Of a stretch of 64,000 bases of DNA, positions 8,957 through 18,037 are shown piece after piece. The stretch is taken from assembly GCA_002786915.1 (NCBI GenBank), contig PCUV01000057.1, positions 56,020 through 120,019 on the forward strand, read 5' to 3'. The first letter of the stretch is position 1. Every line of letters starts with the position of its first letter. This DNA comes from Comamonadaceae bacterium CG12_big_fil_rev_8_21_14_0_65_59_15. GTDB lineage: Bacteria; Pseudomonadota; Gammaproteobacteria; Burkholderiales; Burkholderiaceae_C. A program made the translations under genes and the position numbers. Below the pieces are notes generated by a model. The model saw nothing but the letters and a program-made list of their open reading frames with translations. It ran no database searches and was not told where the DNA came from.

Positions 8957-9349
8957 ATGGCAAGCATGGCTTTTTCCCTGGTACGCGTGCTGGTGGTTGA
9001 TGACGACCCGGTAATGCGCGACTTTGTTGTCAATACGTTGCGGCGCATTGGCATTCAGCATGTCGAGACCGCTGTTGACGGCGCAAGCGCGTTGCGCACC
9101 ATGATCAGCTTCAAGCCAGATCTGGTGTTGACCGACGTCCATATGCAGCCGATGGACGGTCTGGCCTTTGTCGAGAAAATGCGCAAGCACAGCAATCCGC
9201 TGGTCAGCGGTATGAAGGTTATTTTCATGAGTGCCGACAGTAGCACTGGAACGCTGGGCCAGGCGCTGCCGTTGGGCACTTTTGGTTACATTGTCAAACC
9301 TCCGCGCGTCGAAACGCTGAAAGCCAGAATTGAGCAGGCGCTGAAGTAA
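8957..9349 (+). CDS. Single-domain response regulator (CheY-like receiver)
   Basis: A 130-residue receiver domain with no output domain. The acidic pocket is Asp15-Asp17, the phospho-acceptor is Asp60 (VLTDVHM), the conserved hydroxyl is Ser92 (IFMSAD) and the conserved Lys is 114 (YIVKPP). It lies directly after the Hpt gene and before a chemoreceptor, so it could be the end point of a phosphorelay or a second CheY-type protein in the chemotaxis cluster. The sequence departs from classical CheY around the fourth helix, so I leave the symbol blank. Confidence 0.9.
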   Translation: MASMAFSLVRVLVVDDDPVMRDFVVNTLRRIGIQHVETAVDGASALRTMISFKPDLVLTDVHMQPMDGLAFVEKMRKHSNPLVSGMKVIFMSADSSTGTLGQALPLGTFGYIVKPPRVETLKARIEQALK

Positions 9350-9392
9350 GCCGGGCGTTCTTCCGCCTTTTTTCAACACACCAAGACCTCAC

Positions 9393-10919
9393 ATGAAATT
9401 TTTGCAACCTGCCATTGCGTTGCTCCAGCCACTGTCGGGCAAAGCGCGGTTCTGGATCTTGCCCCTGCCTTTGCTGGCGGTGGTGTTGGCGGCGATCCTG
9501 GTGCTGCTGTTTCACGACGCTTCAGCGCCCCAGCAATTTGGTGCCTTGCTGGCCAGCTTGATGGTGGCGCTGCTGGTCTGGCTGTACTTGCAGCTGGCTT
9601 TTTTTACCATTACCCGTGACGAGCGCAACCGTACCGAAAGCGCCATGCGACTGGCCGCGCAGGGTGACCTCACGCACACGGTGAACGTGGGCATCCAGAC
9701 GCTGGGCAACTTCAGCAAGCATCTGGACAAGATGATCTTGAGCATGTCGAGCATCGTGGCCAACATCCGCACTGCTGCCGTGCTGGTGGGCGACACGGGC
9801 AAGCGCTTGGTCGATGACACCCGGGCGCTGGCCGAACGCGCCGAGGCGCAGGGCCAGCACTTGCAGGAAACGTCGCTGCACGTCAAGCACGTCAGTGAAA
9901 CCGTGGCGCGCAACGCGGAGGCGGCGCAAGAGGTCAGCATGATGACCAAAAACTTGCACCAAGAGGCCGACGGCGCTGGCAAGATGATGTTTGAGGCCGT
10001 CAAAAGCATGGGGCCGCTGGAGCAGACGTCCAAACGTATGTCCGAAATCATTGGTGTGATTGACGGCATTGCGTTCCAGACCAACTTGCTGGCGCTGAAC
10101 GCCGCGGTGGAGGCGGCGCGCGCGGGCGAGCAGGGTCGTGGCTTTGCCGTGGTGGCCGCCGAAGTGCGTAACCTGGCCAAACGCAGTCAGAGCGCCGCCG
10201 CTGAAATCCGCGGCCTGATTGCCGAGTCGGCCAGCCGGGTGGGCGACACCGTCAAGGGCATCAACGAAGTCAACACCACGATGGAAAGCCTGATCTCGGG
10301 CATCGGCGAGATCGCCATGAACATCAACGTCATGGCCGAGGGCAGCGCCAGCCAAAGCGCAGCGCTGGAAGAAGTGGTGCACGCTGTGGGTGATCTGGAC
10401 GTGCTGACGCACGAAAACGCCGCGCTGGTGGGGCGCGCGAGTACCAATTCAGACCGCCTGATTCACCAGGCCTCGACGCTCGAAATTTCGGTCGGCGACA
10501 TTCGCCTGCGCCAGGGCACGGCTGACCAGGCGCGTCAGCTCGTGTTTGATGCCATGGTGCACATGCGCAATGTGGGGTACGAGCAAGCCGTGCGCGACTT
10601 TCATGACACGCAGTCGGGGTTTATTGACCGCGACATGTACATCTTTATTTTTGACCGAGCTGGCTTCTACGTCGTTCATGGGTTGATGCCAGAAAAAGAC
10701 GGCAGCGATCTGCGTGCCGCCCCCGGTTTGGATGCCGACAAATTGGTGGCCGATGCGTGGGACGTGTGCGACCGCGAACAAGGTGGCTGGGTCAACTACA
10801 CCATCATCAATCCGGTGTCGCACGAGGTGCAGGCCAAAACCTCTTACGTGGTGCCGCTGGACAACGACCGCCTGCTGGGTTGTGGCTGTTATCTCGGTAA
10901 GGAGTGGCTTGACGTATGA
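9393..10919 (+). CDS. Methyl-accepting chemotaxis protein with C-terminal Cache-like domain
   Basis: A 508-residue chemoreceptor. Two adjacent membrane helices (about 22-42 and 50-72) leave almost no periplasmic part. A methylation/signalling coiled coil follows, with the conserved tip ([20 protein letters not shown], then [20 protein letters not shown]) near residues 225-265. After this, from about 370, comes an extra domain: [45 protein letters not shown] and [20 protein letters not shown]. These are features of a single-Cache sensor domain. Cache domains are normally outside the membrane; here the topology places it in the cytoplasm after the signalling hairpin. The next gene overlaps by four bases (ATGA). 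Confidence 0.88.
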   Translation: MKFLQPAIALLQPLSGKARFWILPLPLLAVVLAAILVLLFHDASAPQQFGALLASLMVALLVWLYLQLAFFTITRDERNRTESAMRLAAQGDLTHTVNVGIQTLGNFSKHLDKMILSMSSIVANIRTAAVLVGDTGKRLVDDTRALAERAEAQGQHLQETSLHVKHVSETVARNAEAAQEVSMMTKNLHQEADGAGKMMFEAVKSMGPLEQTSKRMSEIIGVIDGIAFQTNLLALNAAVEAARAGEQGRGFAVVAAEVRNLAKRSQSAAAEIRGLIAESASRVGDTVKGINEVNTTMESLISGIGEIAMNINVMAEGSASQSAALEEVVHAVGDLDVLTHENAALVGRASTNSDRLIHQASTLEISVGDIRLRQGTADQARQLVFDAMVHMRNVGYEQAVRDFHDTQSGFIDRDMYIFIFDRAGFYVVHGLMPEKDGSDLRAAPGLDADKLVADAWDVCDREQGGWVNYTIINPVSHEVQAKTSYVVPLDNDRLLGCGCYLGKEWLDV

Positions 10920-11368
10920 CGCTCCAAGCTACGGACGATCAGGCCAGGCAGCGCGCGCTGGTGCAGTTGGTGTGTGATGTGTTGCCGGTTTGGCAGCGTC
11001 ATTTGGCCAGCTCGCGCAGCCAATCCGAAGCTGCGGTGAACCAGATGGTGGTGGCTTTTGGCGAGATCGTTCCACGGTTGCCCAACCAAAACGCTGCGCA
11101 GCGGCCGGCGCCCGATGTAAGCGATGCGGTCGAGCGCATGTACCAGGGGTTTCAGTATGAAGACCGCATCAGCCAAGTGGTGGCCTTGCTACAGCAGGAC
11201 ATGCAGCGGCTGTTGCAGGCGCTTTCTGAATCCGATACGTCGCTGGATGCCGCGCAATGGCTGGCGCGGTTGGAGTCTGGCTACGTGATGGAGGAACAGC
11301 GGCAACAGCATCACGCGGGCGATCAGGCCAAACCAGCGACAGACAACGACGAAACAACATTTTTTTGA
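10916..11368 (+). CDS. Short chemotaxis protein with CheZ-like DxxxQ motif
   Basis: A 150-residue, mostly helical protein of unknown family that overlaps the preceding receptor (ATGA) and precedes cheY by 14 bases. The segment [20 protein letters not shown] carries Asp83 and Gln87 in the DxxxQ spacing of the catalytic helix of the CheY-P phosphatase CheZ (Asp143/Gln147 in E. coli). The C-terminus ends ETTFF, a short acidic-aromatic tail on a low-complexity linker, which recalls the CheY-binding tail of CheZ. It is much shorter than CheZ (about 210 residues). No classical cheZ occurs in the cluster. A phosphatase role is inferred from motif and position only. Confidence 0.6.
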   Translation: MTLQATDDQARQRALVQLVCDVLPVWQRHLASSRSQSEAAVNQMVVAFGEIVPRLPNQNAAQRPAPDVSDAVERMYQGFQYEDRISQVVALLQQDMQRLLQALSESDTSLDAAQWLARLESGYVMEEQRQQHHAGDQAKPATDNDETTFF

Positions 11369-11382
11369 CAAGGAAACAGACC

Positions 11383-11751
11383 ATGGCACAGACAATTTTG
11401 ATCATCGATGACTCGGCTAGCCTGCGCCAGTTGGTGGCGATGGCCTTGCAGGGTGCAGGCTACGAGGTGCTGCAAGCCGGTGACGGCCAGGCCGCGCTGG
11501 CGTTGCTGGACGGGCGCAAGATTCACATGGCTATTTGTGACGTGAACATGCCGCGCATGAACGGCATCGAGTTTGTCAAAGCCGCCAAGGCGTTGCCCAA
11601 TTACCGCTTTTTGCCGATCCTGATGCTCACCACTGAAAGCCAGGAAGCCAAAAAAGAACAAGGCAAGGCCGCCGGGGCCAAGGCCTGGATGGTCAAGCCG
11701 TTTTCGCCCGCGTCGCTGCTGAACGCCGTCTCCAAGCTCTGCCTACCTTGA
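11383..11751 (+). CDS. cheY: Chemotaxis response regulator CheY
   Basis: A 122-residue receiver: Asp9-Asp10, phospho-acceptor Asp53 (AICDVNMP), Thr83 (MLTTES) and Lys105 (WMVKP) are all canonical for CheY. Phosphorylated CheY binds the flagellar motor switch and changes rotation. The start ATG at 11383 has a good ribosome site (aaggaaacag). The gene is followed by two competing hairpins and then the STAS gene and cheA, which places it as the CheY partner of this CheA. Confidence 0.92.
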   Translation: MAQTILIIDDSASLRQLVAMALQGAGYEVLQAGDGQAALALLDGRKIHMAICDVNMPRMNGIEFVKAAKALPNYRFLPILMLTTESQEAKKEQGKAAGAKAWMVKPFSPASLLNAVSKLCLP

Positions 11752-11766
11752 TCGTTTGCTGTTTTT

Positions 11767-11804
11767 GACGGTGCAGCAACCGTCTGTAGTTGCTGCAAGT
11801 TTTT
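11767..11804 (+). terminator. Two overlapping, mutually exclusive hairpins with T-tract
   Basis: Hairpin 1 is GACGGT (11767-11772) with ACCGTC (11779-11784). Hairpin 2 is GCAGCAAC (11773-11780) with GTTGCTGC (11789-11796), followed by a short T-run (11800-11804). The right arm of the first overlaps the left arm of the second, so only one can form. The second looks like a weak intrinsic terminator. It could lower expression of the STAS-cheA part relative to cheY. Confidence 0.5.
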
Positions 11805-11824
11805 AGCGCAATCAGGAACCTGCC

Positions 11825-12112
11825 ATGAGTCAAGCCTTTGAACTCCCTGAAGAGTTGACGATTTACAGCGCGGTGGAAACCCGCGACGCCTTGCTGGCCT
11901 GGGTCACCGGGCAAGCCGCCAAGTCGGCCAAGTTGCTCGATATTTCGGGTGCCAAGGTGCGCGAGGTGGACGGCTCCGGCTTGCAGTTGTTGGCGTCGTT
12001 GTCCCACACCGACCAGCCCTGGCGCATGGTCAACCCCAGCCCAGCCCTGACCGAGGCGTGCGCGCACATCGGCTTGGGCGCATGGTTGCAGCAGCAGTCC
12101 GTCACTGTTTGA
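11825..12112 (+). CDS. STAS-domain protein (anti-sigma-factor-antagonist type)
   Basis: A 95-residue single STAS domain. The conserved loop reads REVDGSGLQLL, with Ser51 at the position phosphorylated in SpoIIAA-type antagonists. Such proteins act by binding partner kinases or scaffold proteins. A small STAS gene directly before cheA recurs in betaproteobacterial chemotaxis clusters, but its role there is not clear to me. It lies 10 bases before cheA and is presumably co-translated. Confidence 0.85.
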   Translation: MSQAFELPEELTIYSAVETRDALLAWVTGQAAKSAKLLDISGAKVREVDGSGLQLLASLSHTDQPWRMVNPSPALTEACAHIGLGAWLQQQSVTV

Positions 12113-12122
12113 GAGGCACGCC

Positions 12123-14351
12123 ATGAACCAGACATCCGACGCTGACCGTGACTTTCTGGCCGCCGCCATGCCCGCTTTCATCAGCGAAGCGGGCGAACAG
12201 ACCGAAGCCATTGAAACCCTGTTGCTTGAGCTTGAAGACCAGCCCGACAACCGTGAGTTGCTCGACAACCTGTTCCGCTGCGCCCACACGGTCAAGGGCT
12301 CGGCCGGCATTTTTGGCCTGACCAAGGTGGTGGAGTTCACGCACCACGTGGAAACCCTGCTGGACCAGTGCCGTGACGGCGTGCTGTCCTTAACGCCCGA
12401 GATCAGCACCCTGTTGTTGCAGTGCAATGACCAGATCAAGTTTCTTGTGGATACGGCCAGTGACGACGCGGCCGACACCGCTGAGCAAAAAGAGCTGCGC
12501 GCCGACCTGGTGATCCAACTGCAAGCCTATACATCGGGGGGGGGTCAAGTCACGTTGCCACAAACAGCCCACGCTAGCCAGGCTGCGGCTGCGCAAACCG
12601 CCGCTGACGCGGACGTTGCACCCGGCATAACCGCTTGGCACATTTCCGCACGCTTTGGCCCCGAGACGTTTCGCAACGGCATGGACCCGCTGTCGATTGC
12701 CAAATACCTCAAAGGCCTGGGCGAGGTGCAGTCGGTGCAATGCGGCACCGAGTCGGTGCCGGCGCTGGTCAACCTGAACCCCGAAACCTGCTACCTGAGC
12801 TTTGACATGCACCTGCTGTCCAAAGCCACGCGCGAAGAGGTTGAAGGGGCCTTCAGCTTTGTGGCCGAAGACTGCGAGCTTGACGTGCAAGCCCCCGAGA
12901 GCCCGGAGCAAAAGCTGGTGCGCGCCATTGAAGACATGCCTTCCACCCCGCGCCTGGGCGACATGCTCGTGTCGGTGGGCGCGGTGAGCCAGGGCAAGCT
13001 CACCGAGGTGCTCTCAAATCAAGAGCTGTCAACGCCTGCTGCATCTGGGCAAAAGGCCAAAATAGGCAATTTGCTGGCAGACAAGGCGGGGGTTGCACCG
13101 GCGGTGGTGGAAGCGGCTTTGAACAAGCAGCAAAAAACCAAAGAGTCCAGCGGTGAAGAAAACCGTTTCATCCGCGTGCAGGCCGACCGGCTCGACGCCG
13201 TCATCAACCTGCTGGGCGAGCTGGTGATTGCCGGGGCCGGAGCCAATTTGCTGGCGCGTGAAACGCGCAACGTGGCGCTGATCGAGGCCAACCTGCACAT
13301 GAATGGGCTGATTGAAGAAATCCGCAACGGTACGCTCGGCCTGCGCATGGTGCCGGTGGGAGAAACCTTCAGCCGCTTCCGGCGCGTGGTGCGCGACACC
13401 GCGGCCAGCCTGGGCAAAGAAGTCAATTTTGAAATCGTCGGGGGCGAGGCTGAGCTGGACAAATCCATGGTCGAAAAAATTGCCGATCCGCTGATGCATC
13501 TGGTACGCAATTCGCTCGACCACGGCCTGGAACCGCCGCAAGAGCGCATGGGCGCGGGCAAAACCCCGGCGGGCAAGCTCACGCTGAGCGCCAAGCATGA
13601 GACGGGCGCGATTCTGATCCGCATTGAAGACGACGGCCGTGGTATCAACCGCGAGCGCGTGCTGCAACGCGCCTGGAACAAAGGTCTCATCGAGCAAGGC
13701 GTGGTACCCAGTGACGATGTCATCAACATGATGATTTTTGAGCCCGGTTTTTCCACCGCCGAGCAGGTCACCAATTTGTCTGGCCGCGGTGTCGGCATGG
13801 ACGTGGTCAAACGCAACATCGAGGCGCTGCGCGGCAACATTCAACTGCACAGCCGCCCTGGCAAGGGCCTCACGGTGGACATTCGCCTGCCGCTCACGCT
13901 GGCCATCATCGACGGGTTTCTGGTGGGTGTGGGCAAGTCCAAATTTGTGCTACCGCTGGGCTCGGTGGTCGAAGTGATCGAGGCCGGTGGGCAACACGTG
14001 AGGGTGGACGCCAGTGGGCGCCATGTGGTGGAATTGCGCGGCAATGTGCTGCCGGTGGTGCGCTTGCGCACGCTCTACAGCATCGAGTCCAGCCTGCCAG
14101 ATCGCACGAGCGTGGTGGTGGTCAACGCGCCCAAGGGCAAATACGGAATCGAGGTGGAGGTACTCATGGGGCAGCAACAAACGGTCATCAAACCGCTGGG
14201 CCGCTTGTTCAAGACCCTGCGCGGCATTTCTGGGTCGAGCATTCTGGGTAGCGGCGAGGTGGCGTTGATTCTGGATGTGTTGTCGTTGGGTGACCTGGTC
14301 ACCGCAGACGTTCATGCGGCGCCAGCCAGTCGGTCGGAGGTTGCACCATGA
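12123..14351 (+). CDS. cheA: Chemotaxis histidine kinase CheA
   Basis: CheA autophosphorylates under receptor control and passes phosphate to CheY and CheB. The 742 residues run as follows: P1 Hpt domain with His55 (CAHTVKGSAGIFG), a middle region (about 165-260) that may be P2-like, a linker, the P3 dimerisation helix pair from about 350, P4 kinase with N-box LMHLVRNSLDHGLEP (about 459-473), DDGRGI (about 503) and GRGVGMDVV (about 556), and a CheW-like P5 to the C-terminus. A linker around residues 298-315 contains one copy of the dispersed repeat. The stop overlaps the cheW start (ATGA). Confidence 0.97.
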   Translation: MNQTSDADRDFLAAAMPAFISEAGEQTEAIETLLLELEDQPDNRELLDNLFRCAHTVKGSAGIFGLTKVVEFTHHVETLLDQCRDGVLSLTPEISTLLLQCNDQIKFLVDTASDDAADTAEQKELRADLVIQLQAYTSGGGQVTLPQTAHASQAAAAQTAADADVAPGITAWHISARFGPETFRNGMDPLSIAKYLKGLGEVQSVQCGTESVPALVNLNPETCYLSFDMHLLSKATREEVEGAFSFVAEDCELDVQAPESPEQKLVRAIEDMPSTPRLGDMLVSVGAVSQGKLTEVLSNQELSTPAASGQKAKIGNLLADKAGVAPAVVEAALNKQQKTKESSGEENRFIRVQADRLDAVINLLGELVIAGAGANLLARETRNVALIEANLHMNGLIEEIRNGTLGLRMVPVGETFSRFRRVVRDTAASLGKEVNFEIVGGEAELDKSMVEKIADPLMHLVRNSLDHGLEPPQERMGAGKTPAGKLTLSAKHETGAILIRIEDDGRGINRERVLQRAWNKGLIEQGVVPSDDVINMMIFEPGFSTAEQVTNLSGRGVGMDVVKRNIEALRGNIQLHSRPGKGLTVDIRLPLTLAIIDGFLVGVGKSKFVLPLGSVVEVIEAGGQHVRVDASGRHVVELRGNVLPVVRLRTLYSIESSLPDRTSVVVVNAPKGKYGIEVEVLMGQQQTVIKPLGRLFKTLRGISGSSILGSGEVALILDVLSLGDLVTADVHAAPASRSEVAP
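13015..13066 (-). repeat. Copy of dispersed ~45-base element inside cheA linker
   Basis: Contains aagagctgtcaacgcctg and gggcaaaaggccaaaat, which match the reverse orientation of the element at 39064 (agctgct-gcgcttg ... agggct-ggcc-aatt). It is in frame and falls in the poorly conserved linker before P3. Aligned by eye. Confidence 0.45.
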
Positions 14352-14875
14352 CCCATCACCAAACCCTGACGGCTGGCGTGCCGGGCGAGCGCAAAAGCCA
14401 CGAAGGTGTGCAGCAATACCTGACATTCAACCTCGGCGACGAGGTGTTTGCGATGGACATCCGCTCGGTACGCGAGATCATCCAGCAGGGTGCCATGACG
14501 GTGGTGCCGCTGATGCCCGAGTTTGTTCGCGGCATCATTAACCTGCGGGGTGCCGTGGTGCCGGTCATTGACTTGCAGGCGCGGCTGGGGCGCGCGCTCA
14601 CCCAGGCGGGCAAAAAAACGTGTGTCATTATTTTTGACGTCGGCCCTGACGGCGACAAGGTCGAGCTTGGTTTGTTGGTCGATGCCGTCGGTGAGGTCAT
14701 CGACATCGCCCCAAGCGCCATTGAGTCAGCACCGCAGTTTGGCACCACCATTGCCCGTGAATACATCTATGGCCTGGGCAAGGTGGGCAGTGAATTCATC
14801 GTGATTCTGGAGCCCGAGCGGGCCCTGAATATTGACGACATGGTGGCGCTGACCGAGCGTCGACACGCTGCCTGA
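14348..14875 (+). CDS. cheW: Chemotaxis coupling protein CheW
   Basis: CheW links receptors to CheA in the signalling array. The 175-residue protein has a CheW fold with LTFNLGDEVFAMDIRSVREI, MPEFVRGIINLRG, VVPVIDLQARLG and GLLVDAVGEVIDI, all typical. An N-terminal extension of about 20 residues precedes the domain. The start overlaps the cheA stop by four bases, so the two scaffold partners are made together. Confidence 0.95.
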   Translation: MTHHQTLTAGVPGERKSHEGVQQYLTFNLGDEVFAMDIRSVREIIQQGAMTVVPLMPEFVRGIINLRGAVVPVIDLQARLGRALTQAGKKTCVIIFDVGPDGDKVELGLLVDAVGEVIDIAPSAIESAPQFGTTIAREYIYGLGKVGSEFIVILEPERALNIDDMVALTERRHAA

Positions 14876-14929
14876 ACCCTCAGTGACTGCCCATTCCTTT
14901 CTGCTCTTCTAATTAAAACTCGCATTATC

Positions 14930-17485
14930 ATGAACCTTAGTCAACTTCCCATCAAAGTGCGTATCCTCGGCGGGTTTGCCTTGCCGATTGTCTTGTTCGT
15001 TGGCTTTGTCGTTTGGTTTGCCGGACAGCTTGGTCAAGTCAAACAAAGTGTGCACCAGGTCGCAGACGAAAGCGTGCAATATGCCTTGCTGGCTACGGCA
15101 ATGGATAAGAACGTGGTGCAGATCCAGCAATTTTTGTCCGATGTTTCCGCTACCCAGGGCAAGGATGGCTTGGATGACGGTTTCAAGAACGCACGGGACA
15201 ACATGAACCAGCTCAACACGGCGCTGGACCGGTTTGAAAGGCATTTTGCCAACCTCGGTGACGGAAAGTCACAGCAGGCGATTGCGCGCATCCGCAAGCA
15301 GGCGCAAGACTATTTTGATATTGGTAACACCATGGCTCAAGCGTTTGTGGCGGGTGGGCCGGTGACGGGTAACCCATTGATGGGCGGGTTTGACAGCGCC
15401 AGCGAAGCGTTGCAAAAAGAGCTGGCTCCCTTTGTGCAGTCACAGGTTCAGGAGATGAAGACCAGCCTGGCGGCGGTGGCGGCCCGGGTCGATCAGGTCT
15501 CGCAGGTAGGCATGATGATTGTGCTGGCGGCGTTGCTGGTGGCGATGGCAGTGGCCCTGTGGGTGACCGCCAGCATCACCCGACCACTGGGTAATGCGCT
15601 GGGCGTGGCGCGTGAAGTAGCCGCTGGTAACTTGAACGCCAAAATTGAAGTGGATGCCAGCGAAATCGGCCAGTTGATGGCACCGCTGGCCAAGATGCAG
15701 ACGACGTTGCAAGACTTTGAAGTGGCACAACTGGAGATGGCGCGCCAGCATGACGCCGGTATGTTGGACTACACCATGCCCTTGGGCCAGTTGGAAGGTG
15801 CCTACCGGGAGATGGCACAGTCGATCAACACTTTGGTGCAGTCGCATATTGCCGTCAAGATGAGAGTGGTGGAGGTGGTGCAGTCTTACGTGGATGGCAA
15901 GCTTGACGTGCAAATGGAGCGCCTGCCGGGTCAAAAAGCGCGTGTCACGGCTGCCATGGACCAAGTGCAAATGGCGATGCGCGCCGCGCGTGAGGCGGCC
16001 CTGTTCAACGAGCGCGTGCGCCTGAGCCTGGACAGCCTGCCGGTGGCGGTAACCATTAGCAACGCCCAAGCCGAACTGGTGCACGCCACGCCCAACGCCA
16101 AAGAACTGCTCAAACTCTTTGGTGGCGCCAGCTTTGATGCTGATGCTTTTTATGGTAACAAGCTATCGGGCTTGTTCAAGAGCGCCGAGCATTCAACCCG
16201 GTTTGATGAAGCCATGCGCACGGGCCTGAGCATCGACATGGAAGTGGCGGGGCACCAACTGCAACTGCTCACGCGCCCGGTGCGCGACGCTGGCGGCAAC
16301 CCGATCGGGCGCATCACGCAGTGGCTGGATCGCACCGATGAAATTGCCTCTGAGAACGAACTCGACGCCATGGTCGATGCCGCCACGCAGGGTGACTTTT
16401 CCGCACGCTTGCGGCTGGACAACAAGACCGGGTTTTTTGCCAAAATTTCGACTCGCATGAACCAATTGATGGATGTCAACCAAAAAGGCCTAGAGGACGT
16501 GGCGCGTGTCATGCTGGCCATGGCCGAAGGTGATTTGACACAACGCATCAGCGCCGACTATGCCGGCTTGTTCGGTCAAGTCAAAGATGCGGTCAACACC
16601 AGCAGCGACAACCTGACCCGCGTCATTGGTGAAGTCCACGCCGCCGCTGACGCCCTGACCGGTGCCGCCAACCAGGTCAGTGCCACCGCACAAGCGCTGA
16701 GCCAAGCCGCCAGCGAACAAGCCGCCAGCGTGGAAGAAACCACGAGCCAGATTGACGTGATGAGCGCGTCCATCAACCAAAACAGCGACAACGCCAAAGT
16801 GACCGACGGTATGGCCACCAAGACTACCAAAGAGGCCGCGGATGGAGGCCAGGCGGTGAGCCAGACGGTGCAGGCCATGAAACAGATTGCCGCGAAGATT
16901 GGCATCGTTGATGACATTGCCTACCAAACCAACCTGCTGGCGCTGAACGCCGCTATTGAGGCCGCTCGCGCTGGAGAGCACGGCAAAGGCTTTGCCGTGG
17001 TGGCGGCCGAAGTGCGCAAACTGGCCGAGCGCAGCCAGGAAGCCGCCAAAGAAATTGGCGAGCTGGCGGGCAGCAGCGTGACCACCGCAGAGCGCGCGGG
17101 CAAACTGCTCGATGAAATTGTCCCCAGCATCCAGAAGACGAGCGAACTGGTGCAGGAAATTGCCGCCGCCAGCAGCGAGCAAAGCGAATCGGTGACGCAA
17201 ATTGGCGGGGCCATGGGGCAACTTTCCAAAGCCACGCAGCAAAATGCCAGCGCTTCTGAAGAACTGGCCGCCACCAGCGAAGAGCTTAGTGGCCAGGCCG
17301 AGCAGTTGCAGCAAAGCATTGCGTTTTTCAATACCGGTGAAGGGCGCGTTCAGGTGACCGACCGTCATGCGCTGAACTCTCCAGCGCACACGCCCGAGCA
17401 CAGGTTGGGCGGCGGCCCCGCCCACACGCCTTTGATTGCTGCGCCCGTGCGTCGCTCAGACCTTGGAAACTTCAAGCCGTATTAG
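14930..17485 (+). CDS. Methyl-accepting chemotaxis protein with periplasmic and PAS-like sensor regions
   Basis: An 851-residue chemoreceptor. TM1 is at about 11-31, a periplasmic domain of about 155 residues follows, and TM2 is at about 190-212. Next come HAMP (about 213-265), a further HAMP-like helical part, a PAS-like segment (about 356-470: [20 protein letters not shown] to [12 protein letters not shown]) and another HAMP-like pair. The signalling hairpin has its tip near 660-700 ([20 protein letters not shown]). The C-terminus is a flexible tail ending NFKPY, the form of a CheR-docking pentapeptide. Its signalling half is nearly identical to that of the receptors at 18012 and 21447. Confidence 0.93.
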   Translation: MNLSQLPIKVRILGGFALPIVLFVGFVVWFAGQLGQVKQSVHQVADESVQYALLATAMDKNVVQIQQFLSDVSATQGKDGLDDGFKNARDNMNQLNTALDRFERHFANLGDGKSQQAIARIRKQAQDYFDIGNTMAQAFVAGGPVTGNPLMGGFDSASEALQKELAPFVQSQVQEMKTSLAAVAARVDQVSQVGMMIVLAALLVAMAVALWVTASITRPLGNALGVAREVAAGNLNAKIEVDASEIGQLMAPLAKMQTTLQDFEVAQLEMARQHDAGMLDYTMPLGQLEGAYREMAQSINTLVQSHIAVKMRVVEVVQSYVDGKLDVQMERLPGQKARVTAAMDQVQMAMRAAREAALFNERVRLSLDSLPVAVTISNAQAELVHATPNAKELLKLFGGASFDADAFYGNKLSGLFKSAEHSTRFDEAMRTGLSIDMEVAGHQLQLLTRPVRDAGGNPIGRITQWLDRTDEIASENELDAMVDAATQGDFSARLRLDNKTGFFAKISTRMNQLMDVNQKGLEDVARVMLAMAEGDLTQRISADYAGLFGQVKDAVNTSSDNLTRVIGEVHAAADALTGAANQVSATAQALSQAASEQAASVEETTSQIDVMSASINQNSDNAKVTDGMATKTTKEAADGGQAVSQTVQAMKQIAAKIGIVDDIAYQTNLLALNAAIEAARAGEHGKGFAVVAAEVRKLAERSQEAAKEIGELAGSSVTTAERAGKLLDEIVPSIQKTSELVQEIAAASSEQSESVTQIGGAMGQLSKATQQNASASEELAATSEELSGQAEQLQQSIAFFNTGEGRVQVTDRHALNSPAHTPEHRLGGGPAHTPLIAAPVRRSDLGNFKPY

Positions 17486-17518
17486 CCTGTAGCGGTTGTA
17501 AATTATTGAGAATGTGCT

Positions 17519-18037
17519 ATGAAATATAAAGTGGAACCGACGCGGCATGAGCGCCTGATGCGCGACGATGATTTCATCGTCAGCAAGACCGATCTGAAAG
17601 GCCGCATCACCTACTGCAACCGCATTTTTGTCGAGTTTTCTGGTTACGCCGAGTCAGAGCTGCTGGGGGCGCAGCACAACGTCGTGCGCCACCCAGACAT
17701 GCCGCGCGGCGTGTTCAAGTTTTTGTGGGACACGCTCGGGGCCCAGAAAGAGTGTTTTGCCTATGTGAAAAACATGAGCAAAAACGGTGATTTTTATTGG
17801 GTCTTTGCCAACGTGACGCCGGATCTGGACGCGCAAGGCAGCGCACTGGGCTACTTCAGCGTGCGGCGCAAGGCGCAGCCTAAAGCCATTGCCGTGGTCA
17901 CCGATGTTTACCAAGCCATGCTGGCTGAAGAGGAGCGCGCCGGGCCCAAAGACGCGTGTGAGGCCTCATTGGCGCTGTTGGGTTCGATTCTGAAACAAAA
18001 AGGAGCCAGCTATGAGCAGCTCATCCTCTCGCTCTGA
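17519..18037 (+). CDS. Stand-alone Aer-type PAS protein
   Basis: A 172-residue soluble PAS protein. [59 protein letters not shown] and LGYFSVRR match the FAD-binding PAS of the redox receptor Aer, which senses energy state through flavin. Unlike Aer, the receptor part is not fused: the next gene starts inside this one (26-base overlap) and encodes a receptor with membrane helices and signalling domain. A two-gene Aer is inferred. FAD binding is not visible from sequence alone. Confidence 0.85.
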   Translation: MKYKVEPTRHERLMRDDDFIVSKTDLKGRITYCNRIFVEFSGYAESELLGAQHNVVRHPDMPRGVFKFLWDTLGAQKECFAYVKNMSKNGDFYWVFANVTPDLDAQGSALGYFSVRRKAQPKAIAVVTDVYQAMLAEEERAGPKDACEASLALLGSILKQKGASYEQLILSL

